From Cladopsammia gracilis (lineage: Eukaryota; Cnidaria; Anthozoa; Scleractinia; Dendrophylliidae), in assembly GCA_022457155.1 (NCBI GenBank), contig JAJGOT010000473.1, positions 434,001 through 498,000 on the forward strand: a DNA stretch of 64,000 nt, written 5' to 3'. Every line of letters begins with the position of its first letter. The stretch's first letter is position 1. Below, one piece after another: positions 31,914 through 43,800 of this stretch. Under the pieces are notes generated by a model, which did not search any database, was not told the origin of the DNA, and worked only from the letters and a program-made list of their open reading frames with translations. Position numbers and translations under genes: made by a program.

Positions 31914-33263
31914 ATGAATTTGTCCTGTCCCGTTTGTGAGAAGACATTTAGCAGGAAAGATAGTATGCAAAGACATATGACCAACAAACACACCAGTCCT
32001 ACTCTCACTCCATTTAAAGCAATGCCGATTTCTACACAAAAGTGTCAGCGGTTTCACTTCGAGCACCCTTTTACTTGTATGGTTGCAGGGATGACCGGTT
32101 CAGGGAAAACGTTTTGGGTTCAATCACTGTTACAACAGGCCTCAGACGTAATAAACCCACCACCCGAGAGGATTGTCTGGTGTTATTCCCAATGGCAGCC
32201 CGCGTACATTCAAATGCTAGTCACAATACCACAAATTGAATTTGTCAAGGGCATTCCTTCTGCGTTGGAACACGATTCCTATTTCGATGTCAACAAACGG
32301 AACTTAATCGTCTTTGACGATCAAATGATTGACGCCGGCAAAGACAAGCGAATAGTAAACCTTTTTACACGAGGTTCTCATCACCGCAACCTGAGTGTCA
32401 TTTATATCGTACAGAATTTATTTCATCAGGGGAAGGAAAGCCGAAGTATCAGTTTAAACAGTCACTACTTGGTCCTTTTCAAGAATCCCAGAGACAAACT
32501 GCAAATTTTGACTCTAGCTAAGCAAATGTATCCTGGGCAAACGGCTTTCTTTATAAACCAGTACGAAGAGGCTGTACGAAGACCCTATGGTTATCTCCTG
32601 GTGGATTTAAAAACAACTACACAAGATAATTGTAGACTGCGAACGAATGTACTTCCTGGTGAAGAACAATTTAATCAAACAGCAGGGGTACAAGACAATA
32701 TTTCTCAGGAGCTACTAAAGTATCTCAGACTACAGAACCTTTCGACGTCTCCAGTTGTCTCAGCTATGCAGGGACTACAGGACAGAATGGACAGCCTTCT
32801 CTCTCGTACAGACCTTGAGGAAAATGACAAAGCCAAACAGTACCTTGAGCTGCAAAACAGATTTCTGACGTTTAAACATCAATTGAATGGAAGACGTCAA
32901 CAGTCTGATGAAATGAAAAGAAGTTTTGCAAGTCATCCGAAAGATAATTTACCCACCATTATACAAGAACCCACAGCATTAACAGCGGTGACAACCTCTA
33001 CACCCTTAAATCCATTTATCGCGACACCCTCTCCAGCGCCCACTATACAAGAAACTTCCGCAGTAACACCACTACCTTTAAATCCAGTCGTTTTGACCCC
33101 TCCCCCCACAGTACAAACACCCTCGCCAGCACCGAAGCGCAAACGACCTCGAATCCAATTGATAAATTACTTAGACGATGGTGACGATAAACCTAAAAGG
33201 CGATCGCGGCGTTATAGATTTAGAGCTGAACCTTACAAGTATTCTAAGAATCAAGAGGATTAA
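31914..33263 (+). CDS. A32/FtsK-like packaging ATPase with N-terminal C2H2 zinc finger, 449 aa
   Basis: Intact ORF. Residues 5-26 form a C2H2 finger (C5, C8, H21, H26). Walker A GMTGSGKT is at 59-66; Walker B NLIVFDD at about 130-136. A downstream GSHHRNLSVIYIVQNLF block (about 155-172) fits the third conserved motif of A32-type DNA-packaging ATPases of Polintons, adintoviruses and NCLDV. The C-terminal third is Pro/Thr-rich and ends in basic nuclear-localisation-like clusters (PKRKRPR, KPKRRSRR). Role by family: pumping viral DNA into capsids. Since no capsid gene is present, the protein may act in trans with a helper or have been kept for another job. The stop is only 12 bp from the right TIR. 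Confidence 0.88.
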   Translation: MNLSCPVCEKTFSRKDSMQRHMTNKHTSPTLTPFKAMPISTQKCQRFHFEHPFTCMVAGMTGSGKTFWVQSLLQQASDVINPPPERIVWCYSQWQPAYIQMLVTIPQIEFVKGIPSALEHDSYFDVNKRNLIVFDDQMIDAGKDKRIVNLFTRGSHHRNLSVIYIVQNLFHQGKESRSISLNSHYLVLFKNPRDKLQILTLAKQMYPGQTAFFINQYEEAVRRPYGYLLVDLKTTTQDNCRLRTNVLPGEEQFNQTAGVQDNISQELLKYLRLQNLSTSPVVSAMQGLQDRMDSLLSRTDLEENDKAKQYLELQNRFLTFKHQLNGRRQQSDEMKRSFASHPKDNLPTIIQEPTALTAVTTSTPLNPFIATPSPAPTIQETSAVTPLPLNPVVLTPPPTVQTPSPAPKRKRPRIQLINYLDDGDDKPKRRSRRYRFRAEPYKYSKNQED

Positions 33264-33275
33264 TTTCACCCGAAA

Positions 33276-34090
33276 CGATGATTGTAGTGCGGTGAGACAC
33301 AGAAAACCAAGGGAATCAAAGAGTACTTTGTATAAACCTGATGAAAAAGAATAAATAAACTCTGTTCCTTTCCAACTAAGCGTTTAAATTGTCTGTATAA
33401 TTATGAAATTGTTTGTTATCAATAAATATAGTTTGAACTTAATAAAGTGTGGTTTTATTGTTTTAGTAACGCATGTAATTGGTTGCTTTGTTTATTTTTT
33501 CCGAGGTGCTAATTTTTCATGCAAATTTAGTTTAGTGTAAGTTCGCATAATTAAAAGTTTGAACATTGAAGCTACCGGAAAAGAAATTAAAACTTAAAGT
33601 GGGTGATGGCTGGCAAACTGAAAAGCGACATAGAGTCTAGCGATAAAGCGGTTATAAGAATGTTGCGGATCTTAGTAAAGTAAAAAGCGGTTTTTTTTAT
33701 ACTGTGCAATTTTATTGCTTCTAAACTTGAATGTTTCGGAACCCTCTAATTAGTTTTATTCGCTTATAATATCCACAGCGTTGTGGCCGCAGTAACCCAG
33801 GTTCGAGTCCTGGTCAAGGCATGTTGTTTTGCTCTATGTCTGTAAAATATATCTGTGTCAGTTTTGTTTTGTTTTGAAGTGAGTTGGAATAGAGCGGGCA
33901 AGTTTGGGCAAACCTATTGTTTCTATTGTTTCAGAATAACAAAAGGAATAGGCAGTTGACTAGGCACCTAATCCAAATTAGTATGCGGGAAATCCAAATT
34001 AGTTGTGACGTCATTGACTAGGCACCTAGTCACCTAGTCACCTAGTCACCTAGTCCGTAACAAGGTTAAATCTAATGGCCCTATACTACT
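33276..34090 (-). repeat. Right TIR of the viral element
   Basis: Inverted copy of 28280-29101. It includes a tail copy of the 290-aa gene (33276-33353), the T-arm-like hairpin (33797-33813), TGACGTCA and four tandem 8-bp ACTAGGTG/CACCTAGT repeats near the tip, and ends CCCTATACTACT. Confidence 0.85.
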
Positions 34091-35154
34091 AAGTACTCTC
34101 TAAGCCTTCACACTTCAATTGCATCAGTGCCAATCAAATAAGTGAAACTGCAACCACCAAACAAACGGCTAGACACGAAGCCACGCTTGCCCGGCTTTTT
34201 CTTTGATATATCTGTCAGCTTTTGATCTCTAGATTACCTTTTCAGCCTTTTTATCTCTTAGCAAAGTGGACATTTGAGTGATTTAAAAAATAACCTATTG
34301 GAAAATGCAGGCATAAAGTAGCCTCAAACATCGGCGTGTGTTGTTAAATAAACCCAGACGTATTGTGTGGTTGTGAATTTTGGTCAATACAATTGTACAA
34401 TAGCTTTACCTATTAACAAAATGCCTAATAAATACACTTGAACAAAGAAACTATGCATACTAGCTTCAAACCAGTGAGTCTATTATTAAAACCGGACGCC
34501 TTGTGTCACACGACAATTTTTGCAAGAAAAAACATGGATGGACCCATGACTAACACACTATTTGCATTTTTTTCTTGTCAGTAGATCTACCATTCGTCTG
34601 TGTTGTAGCATTTGCCATCAATATCCATGCAGTGTTCATGTTTTTTTTCAGGCCTTTTTTCGCAATATCAATAAGCACATGACAAGAAGTCTTGCCAAAC
34701 AAGTTTATTGTGTCAAATTCGACTGTTAGAAACTAGACTGCGCATGACGTCGGAACTTAGTCAATAGACTCCATTGGGAGGAAGGGATGGGTTTATATGC
34801 TTGCCCCCTTTGAAACTGAGCTTATGACTGAAAGATCAACGACACGCGTGTTGAGATGAGACCTAGGTGACGTCAGTGATCGGTTCGTAATTACCATCTA
34901 CTACTATCGATACTATCTATCATAATTATTGCGCTGCCCAGGTCCCCCAGCCCCACCCACGGTCACTAGAGCAGAACTTTGGTTTGACTTTGGCATCGGT
35001 TATTGCGATTTTTTTATTGTTATATGTTTCTGTGCGCAAAATGTAAGTTGAAATAACTTTGGAAAAGGGGCGTCAGAAAATGAAAAATACAGACACAGGT
35101 TCACGTGTTCTAAGACATTACCTTCGCGTGTGCATTGAACTATGTTTACAGGTT

Positions 35155-35368
35155 CAATTAACGTTGTCGGATCAAAGCTCAAAGCCTAAAAGTCAAGACT
35201 GAACGAGTAAACCGAGCGCCTGTCCCGGGCATGCAGATAGTTGGGAGAGGCGAAACGAAAGGAAACGGCGCGAATGAGCGATGTGACGAACGGGAAAAAC
35301 CTTTCTTTTGCGCCGCTCCCAACTATCTTGGCTTGTAGCTTTGAGCTTTCATCCGACAACGTTAATTG
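35155..35368. mobile_element. Palindromic MITE
   Basis: Arms CAATTAACGTTGTCGGAT and inverse, extended by AAAGCTCAAAGCC/GGCTTGTAGCTTTGAGCTTT and GCATGCAGATAGTTGGGAG/CTCCCAACTATCTTGG in the interior. Confidence 0.65.
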
Positions 35369-35369
35369 A

Positions 35370-35540
35370 AATAGCTGTATATGAATGACGCTATGCTGAA
35401 ACATACAAACGACGCTAACTTGTAAGCTTTTAATTCTTAGTCCTTAAAATTTCCACTTCGCTGCATTCGAATAAAATCAAGGTACTCTATAAGTGTTCAC
35501 ACTTCACTTGTGTTAACGCCAATCAAATTGTTAGTCACGA
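35370..35540. repeat. Paralogous 'empty site' of the viral element
   Basis: Matches 28167-28279 joined to 34091-34150: ATACAAACGACGCTAACTTG, then TCGAATAAAATCAAGGTACT CTATAAGTG without interruption. Compared with the filled site it confirms the ends of the viral element and the 6-bp AAGTAC duplication. Confidence 0.7.
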
Positions 35541-37840
35541 TCCATGCATCCTTGGCTCTAGCTTTGCTATCTGGCAGTTTTTCATCCCCAGATTACTGTT
35601 TCAGCCTTTTTTCCTCTGTAAGCGAAGTGTAAATTTGAGTGAATAAAAAAATATATATTGAAAAATGCAGGCATAGTGAAGCTTCAAATGTTAGCGCGCA
35701 TGTATTACCTAGTAATAAACTCATGCAGACGCATTTTGGTCAAGACAATGGTATAGTACAATATTTCATAATAATGATGCATAAACACCGACCGTGATAA
35801 GGCAATCAACCAATTCTTGAAGAAGAACAAATCGTACTCTGTTGTATCCCAATTTGAAAAGTTTAACGAGTGCAAAAAGTATAATCTCAATTTAACTTCA
35901 TTATGCTATGATCTATGTTTCCGAGCAGAGAGCAGAACGTCGACTATCAAACGCTGTTTTGACTTTGGTATCGGTATAAATTGAAATTTGTTCACAATAA
36001 AACATTGTTTTGACTTTGGCATCGGTATTAATTGAGATTTGTTAAGAATAGTTCTTCTTTTCTATTTAGTTGGCAGGTCAAATGTTACAGACAGTTCAAA
36101 ATTCCTGTAATATAATTGAGGAAAAACTGAAGGAATTACTTGTAGAAAGTTCGTCCGAACCATTTATTATTAAGTTTATTTTCACACAAAAAGAGCTGGT
36201 TGAATCAAAAAGAATGATGCGTGAGTTCAGAGATTATTAAGAAGGCGTCGCGCCATGATGCTGTGATCAGTCGCCCGTTTCCTACATGATCTTTTCTTTG
36301 TCGAGGAAAACAAAAAGAATATAAATTCGAATTTTCTGAACGCTTATAAACATAGCCAAGCAGAAAATGGTTACTTGAAAAGGGAACGACCTGAAATAAA
36401 TCACTTCAGATGTTTGTGCATCGCTAGGTGTAAACAACTCCAGTTTAAAGTTCTAAAGGTGGGTTAAAAAATCGTTCATCTAAGTTAAATATATACACTC
36501 TTTAATACTTTATCGTACCTAATCGCAGAAAGCGATCTAATAATTCTAAATTTTTGAACGCACTCTTACACTTATATGACTTTTTAACTAAAGTTTTACT
36601 TTTTTCGCGGTTGTCCCGAGCTATATAGTTGGGTGCGGCCCTTCTATTTTAATTGCCTGAAGTGTGCACCACGAAATTTATGATCACGACTTGATTTGAT
36701 AGTTTTTAAAGCTGTATTTTACATGTCTCATTGTCAATGATTTCCATCAGTTGTTCGATTAATATTAGTGTATAGTCTAGTGCTTGTGTCTGGTCGGCTA
36801 ACGTTTTCCATATTTTATGCGAGTTGAGTGGCTTGAAACGAGCTTCTGGCGAGTATTTTTTTAAAAATCGATGGAAATAAATTGTCTGTTATAATGTCTC
36901 TACTCACTTTGTCACAGTGCCGACTTTTGTCGCCGTGACGGGTGGAAGAAACAGGACATACGTCCCAATTGATATCAACCACTCATGGAGACCAGACCAC
37001 AACACCGGAGACTAGGTCCCTTACTCTTTTTCGAACAGTGATGTGGGTGCAGGAGACAAGGTGCAGGAGACAAGGCCAACGGCTTAACTTCACCGCCCAA
37101 TGACACGATCGCAGAAAAACCTGATTCGGTTCGGAGTCTAGTAATAAACCATTCTACAAGCCTTAAAGCGTAGGTGCCGGGCTAAAATGTTGAAACACAA
37201 ACAAATCACGAAGGCACCTTAGATAATGTCAAGATTTAATTTACAAAACAATCTGCTCCGCAAAACATTAGCATGGGTCAATATTTTTATCGTTTATTCC
37301 ATTGCCATACCAACACAGAAAACTAGAACTCATCTGCTGAGAATTACACACGCGTGCATAAAGCTTGTTTACATGCGTGCTGTACGCGCGATCGAGGATC
37401 CAATAGTTATCACCTTGTTTTTGCTTTAAATTTGATTTCACTGTGGATTGCAAAGTTAGCACTTGTTTTATTCGGATCTGAAATTCATACAAGCAAGCGA
37501 TTTGAATGCATGTATAACTGATCTGTCTCGAGCAACTAGTTTTGTACGAGATGTCCCTCCCCTCCCCCCCCCCCCCCCCCCTCCCATTGTAAAAATGCTG
37601 GGCACACCCCTGAAACATCTTGGGTTGATAATGGCGATTTCTTAGTGATTGTATCAAAAAAACATAACTGCAATAACAATTCGTTTAAAAGCTACCTACC
37701 TTTTAACTTACTGTAGTATTTTAAATTTGTTTCATGAATATTGTATAACGATAGGTACACGGACTGGTAACAATCAATAAGTGCCTTGAATTCCTGAGAT
37801 CGTGTAAACTACAGACAATCAACAATTTTCAGCGTCAGTT

Positions 37841-40800
37841 ATGGACACGAAGCTTTTGGTTGCACTGCTAACCTTAATTGGAGGCTACGTCGCAGCTTCG
37901 AGGTAGGATTTATTTTTATTCCCTTTTCACTTATTAAAGACATTTTTCACTGACATTTTTTTGCTAAACATTGAATAATTATAACCTATTATATATAATT
38001 TCCAAAGAGAAAATGAGGTAAGAGAGTAGAAACCCGTTCCCCATGATAATTTTTTCAATCTTATATTAGTTTGATATCTCGTAATTTACCAGCAAAATTG
38101 TGCTGACTGCCCATGCGTGAACATTCAACCAAAATGTCAACTTTGTGTTGCTTTCGTGACTCTCAGACTATTATTTGTTTTTGTTTTTTGACAAATGCCA
38201 GTTCTTACCTACATTGCAATTTGTTGCTTTAGTAATGTGCCATATAAAAATAAGGAGCCCGTCCCAGCTAATGCCGTTTGTCCATATACTATTGGATTGA
38301 AACTATAAAGAAGTTTCTTTGGCTGTGGACAACCAGGATGGAAGTCAAGGATTATAGGTTGAGAAAATTGACCAATTTTATTAAGTTGCTTCTTTGTCAT
38401 CCTTAGAAAATAGTTTAAAAATTGGCATCACTTGATATTTTCCCTCAGTCTATAGAAGCATTTTGTGAATAAGCACACGGTGGAATTGCCTCTTTAATGG
38501 GACACTGTCCTGGCTAAAATATCATTTTTTTCATGATCAGGGCCAAGAGCTTGCTTTATTATTTTAAAAACAGAATGAAAAAATCGCCAAAAGTGATGAA
38601 TGCAAAGAAATATGAAGCAAAAAGACAAAATAACGACTGAAAAACTCAAATTCCACCAGAATGACAATTTAAACTTCAAACATATATTTACCGACATTAC
38701 TTTTTAGAACTCAGGCATTACACAGTTACTCATTTTATTTTATTCTATTTTTTTAGTTACGTAGAAAACAACAATACACTATATATTTTAATTTGTTATA
38801 GGACAATTTACATATCCTTTACTTTCTGTGCGCAAGCTAAAACGGCCTGACAAAACAGTGTTTCCAAAGAAGCACTGATACATCCAAGCAATTTCATCGG
38901 CTCTCATTGTACATGTTCCCTTAAATTTTTTTAATTTTGTACAAAATGCATGGAAGCTCAACACTTATCGATAGGAATAAATTATGGAATGCTTGTCTCC
39001 TTATAATCAGTCTTAACGCCAGAGTAATAAGCTACTATCTGATCCATTAATTCGACTGCTGAATTGTAAATTAAACTCCTTAAATGTACCCTTCATAAAA
39101 CATTTCGATTTATTTCAAGCATGCCACAAGCTGAACAAAACGTCGAGGGCCGTGAGCGCAGAATATTTATTCCACCTCCTGTTTTGCTGCCCAATATCAG
39201 CATCAACCCGAAGCTTGTAAAGTTGGCTAAACTGTAAGTATTATTTTCGTTTATACTTAATATGCAACAAAATTATTTAATTAGAATTCGAACATACATT
39301 TATAACATAGTCCATGCTGTGTCTATCAACCATTTTTTCAAAGAGTCAGATATATATGTGGCAATTATTTTTCTTTCAGGTAATTTTTGTTTTTCCACTG
39401 TTTCAAATTCATTACCATATATTACCATACCCAAAAATAATGGCAAAATATAAATTACCTGAGATAAAACTTAACTACAACATATATATTATATATACCT
39501 GAATTTTTGAAAACATAGCCGATGAAAATTACAGCAATTTTACAACCAGACCAAACAAGGGTTTTTCTGATCCCGATCAGCCCGAAAATCACAGAGAAGA
39601 GAGAAAAGAGGCCTGGTAAAGGGAGCAAGGGCAACAGTCTTTGTGGAGTTTTTGAACGACAAATAAAAAACCAACGCCAAACACACTCACAGACTTACAT
39701 AGGGCGACGTGGTTTTCAAAAATCCAGTTAAAGGGGGGCTCAATAGACAGCGGAGGAGGAGGGGCTTATTTTAAACGAAATGATGGACTTGTTCCACGAA
39801 CGTATAGTGCGGTACCCAAGTAAAAACAGAACTCGATAACTCGATAACAAAGCATTGAAAATTGGAAGTTGGAAAAGTTGAGATCAAAAATATGCGATTC
39901 TAACCCGACCCAAGTGGCTGTGTCTTCCGTGGTTTTGTGGTAGGAGGGGGTGAGGGCTTAATGGAGAGGGGAGGGGGGCTTATTAAAAACTTGAAGCTCA
40001 ATGGGGGATCTTACTAAAAACTTGAAGCTTAAGGGGAGGGGTCTTACTAAAAACTTGAAGCTTAGGGGGAGGGGCCTTGCTAAACTGGGAGCTTAGGGGG
40101 AGAGGTCTTACTAAAAACTTGAAGCTCAAGGGGAGGGATCTTACTAAACTTGAAGCTTAAGGGGAGGAGTCTTACTAAAAACTTGAAGCTTAAGAGGATT
40201 GGGCTTATTAAAAACTTGAATCCCAAGAGGGGGGGCTTAAAGGGGAAATATCACGGAGATTTAGTGTCATTTTAAAAAGCAAAAAATTGTTATTGTATGA
40301 TCAGAAACCGAACAATAAATCTCCAATAGTGTGATAAATTATCACAAAATATATCAAAACTGTCGATTAGCGTCTCTGGTCATAGACGGACTGGGTCTCA
40401 AAGAATTACAACTTGAAAAAAAATAGCCTAATCTTTTTTCAATTTACTACATTTTCGTCTCCAAATGGGCTAGAACAGACCATAATCTGTCCCTCTTTCA
40501 AAAATTGGTTAATTTCACTCTCTTGGTGTTTTAGTATTACTTTGTAAATAAGTAAAGGTATTGTAAAATGGCTTTGATCAAAAAACATCCAAATTCCGTG
40601 ATACTTCCCCTTTAAAAGAGAGGGAGGCTTAATAGAGCGTTTAACCGTAAGCGCACATAATATTTGTTATGCACAAAAAAAAAGTCATTATGCTGATAAG
40701 TATTAAACTTTCTTTTCAGGTATGCACTAACTCGCCAATGTGAAGTCTCCCTTCCCCAGAAGTCCAGTGCGGTCTGCAGAGCCAAGAGGATTTTGGAACT

Positions 40801-43800
40801 TAAAAAAATGAAGGATAAATGGAATGTGTATACCAGCCCGTATGGATTCGCTTTGCTGAACGTATCGAGCTCGGTGTCGTTCATATTTACTACTTTTGTA
40901 GCTCCCTTTACGAGATTCTATTTTGAGGGATATCTTCAAACTGTACTTGTAAGCGACGGATCCAGAATCGTTTACAACAATTTAGTTAATAAAGTCACTG
41001 ACAAGGAAATTAGCCACATGTACAACTATAAGATTCTGTCACAGTTTTTCGAGATGTCGGCGAAGCTTGGAGGGGTAAGCACATTTTTTTTTGTCCAACC
41101 CTTTGTCCGATTTGCACGCATTTATGGTTAAAGAATATTTCTGAAATGATACGTTTAGTGTCTAAAAATATTGGGCCTTGCTTGCGCATGCGTAGGAAAA
41201 ACAGTTAAGCTTATAGGTACTGTTCAGTTGAATATATGTTATTTCATTTTTTCCTCTGGTCTAAAAATTTAAAACATTATTTTGCAAATCATTTTTTCAG
41301 ACGATGGTATTGAATATAAGATAAAGAAAAAGAAAAACTAAAGTGGTTTGAAAATGTCTAAACCAGAAAACAGCAAACTGTAAAATATATACACTTCATA
41401 CATTTTTCTGCCTTGATTATAATTATACCAAGAAAAAATATCACTCTCAGTTAGTTATACCTTGGTTATGCATGCTGAAAAATGTTATATTACATATTAT
41501 TATTATATATTATTATTATATTATATTATTATATATTATATTATTATATATTATATTATTATATATTATATTATTATATATTATATTATTATATATATTA
41601 TTTTCTTACTAAGTCAGCCAATATAGAAAATAACTTTTGTTGTTACTTTTAGGAATACGCCACCCGGCCATCCCAACACGAGTCCTTCATTGATGTCAAA
41701 ACTGATTGGATTAGTGACAAGTACTTCACTCAACAGCGTCTGGCAGGAGTCAATCCTATGTCATTGAAACGAGTGACTATTAATTCCTCCGAAGGTAGGC
41801 GATCCACCAGTGCCAAGAGTCGTACAGCTGTCTAACCCCTCTTCCCCTATCTCGCTTCCAATTCACAATTATTGCACTTGTTTGGTCAGTTGAAACGGAA
41901 GAAACCAGAGTAAAGACAAGTTAATTTCTGCTTCACAACCAGACCATTTGGTTGAAATATCCCACCCCGACAATCCCAGTTAAACTGTTTTTAGCAACAT
42001 TCCGAGAACTGCACAATCTACGGCCACTACTTTTCATTTTACAGTCTGAAGTCGACAGTCCACAATCACGATTCACAATAACAATCATTATATATGCGCA
42101 TACATTTACAGTCAACCTCGTTCCCATAATCTTCTCTCTTCAGCTTTCTGAAAGATGCCTGAAACCACTAAGCTCAACGTGATTTGGCATATGACACTTT
42201 CCTGATTGGTGTAGTCACTGGCTCTCGCCTTTGCTTATACGACCCCTTTCTAATATACTGTACGATTTCAGTATTATAACTGATGGGAAGATATAATGCC
42301 AATCTAGACCAATCAGAGTACTAAAGGAACGAGAAATTAATATAGTGTAAAATACTCTATAAGAGTATTTTTTTCATTTCGTTGATTCATCCTTCATGCA
42401 GGAATAGGATTGGAATGGACGAAATTAATGGAAAAACTAAATCCCGAGTTTGACTGGCAAGCCGCTGTACAAAAGGCTTTGGGCACTAGCGACTCTTTGG
42501 ATGAGGTATTTTACCTTTTTTTAGTAATTTTTCATACGAAATGATTGAAGTACTTTTTAAATACTTTTAAAAAAAAAATTGGACTGACTTAACGTGTGAA
42601 TCTGTATTTGTGACAACTGATTGCAGTGACTATTTCTTGGTTGATTTTTAGGCCATTCTTCAGGGCCGAATCTACGCTCTTCGTTATGAGTTGTGTGATG
42701 ACCTGCCCAGAGAACCAGACCTCACGGATAGCGATCCTAACCGAAAAATGTGGGATACTCTCTCTCCAATTGCCCTGTTTGCATCTGCCAGCAACTTGGT
42801 TACAAATCGCAATAATCTCGTCCCTGTGGCCATCCAAATGGACCACAAACCAGGTTCAGTAAACTAAAGAATTCATCCATTTTTACCAGCATTCAGTTAA
42901 TATCTAGTAAAACCCAACTCTTTATAAGTTGTGATGCATGATGGTGTAAATGAGTTCGGCCAAGAGAACATAATTTGTTCTCTTGGTTCGGCGTATGTCC
43001 AAAGATGATTCTTACAATGGTGACAATTTGCCCAGTTGCCAAAGTGGCAGAGTCCAAGTTCCGGCCTTTAATTGGTGAAAATTCTTCCCAAAAAAGGGTT
43101 AAATAAGCCTATTGTTACTTTTTTATTCGCTGTTGTATTTGCTTATAGTCATGTTAAGCAGGACTCTGACACTACCGCTGTAAAAAAGAAAACAGATCAC
43201 ATTGCACTTCTTTTAACCTTTCGAATCTGTGCTTCTAAATGGTAAATTGCTGCTGGTATCAAAGACAACCAGTTAAAGCTACAGAATATTTTCTCGTCAG
43301 ATTCTCCAGTTTACACTCCCGATGATGGCGATAACTGGATGATGGCCAAACTAAATGTCCAAGTTACAGATCTCGGATATGCGCAAATCGTGGAGCACCT
43401 CGCTAAGGTATGTTTTCCTGAATTATTTTTTCACCCAAAAAAACTGACATATGATTAAAGCTAGGAATATTTTGACTACCGCTTGACCAAGCTAAGTGAT
43501 CATGTTCTGCTCAAAAAGGATTTCCAGGCCTATCAGATGACATGTGTATATGGGAAGCGAAAAAATTTGAAATACTGATATCTGAATCTTGAATGAGTGG
43601 GTTTTAAAAGACCATCTTGGTGGCACCAGTTAATAACCTTTTTTCAGGAATAAAAGGTTAAGAGAGTAAAATCGTACGAATAAAATTATCTTTGACCTTG
43701 CAGCATAAACCCTGACCGAGAATTTGGGAAATCTCTCAAATTTTTCAGCAACTAATTTACACTAACTGTGTTCAACAGGTTCAACCCCGTAAGGTAGTTA

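Larger units (their letters stand above)
28280..34090. mobile_element. 5.8-kb Polinton/adintovirus-like element
   Basis: Direct evidence: long TIRs (28280-29101 and 33276-34090), a 6-bp duplication AAGTAC on each side (28274-28279, 34091-34096), and termini starting AG. Polinton/Maverick elements make 6-bp duplications and have TIRs of hundreds of bp. Inside are an A32/FtsK-type packaging ATPase (plus strand) and, on the minus strand, a 108-aa protein and a 290-aa zinc-ribbon protein, separated by a GGT-rich minisatellite. There is no DNA polymerase B, retroviral-type integrase, protease or capsid frame. It is therefore a reduced, probably non-autonomous member or a distinct small family. TIRs that are largely alike and intact ORFs suggest a fairly young insertion. 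Confidence 0.85.
27829..34161. mobile_element. MITE-like repeat split by the viral element
   Basis: Left part 27829-28279, right part 34097-34161. Its own inverted arms (GGTTGCAGTTTCACTTA...GCTTAGAGAGTACTTTGATT) are found at 27829-27930 and, once the viral insertion is removed, at 28246-28279 plus 34097-34161. A paralogous uninterrupted segment is at 35370-35540. Confidence 0.65.
34162..37840. other. Intergenic region before gene 2
   Basis: No gene seen. 34140-34340 and 35540-35700 are diverged copies of each other (CAGATTACTGTTTCAGCC-like), about 1.4 kb apart. A palindromic MITE is at 35155-35368, a paralogue of the split MITE at 35370-35540, and a poly-C tract of about 20 at 37562-37585. 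35940-36060 has two near copies of TTTTGACTTTGGCATCGGTA. The gene 2 promoter is not obvious: no TATA box in a matching position. Confidence 0.5.

Noticed and set aside
29957..32066. Three overlapping minus-strand frames of 470-637 aa made of His/Pro/Thr repeats
   Set aside because: They are readings of the GGTGGT minisatellite in three registers. Only the last 108 codons of one frame, after the repeat, look like a protein.
33781..33824. tRNA gene in the viral TIR
   Set aside because: Only the T-arm is present; no matching acceptor stem, D-arm or convincing anticodon arm.
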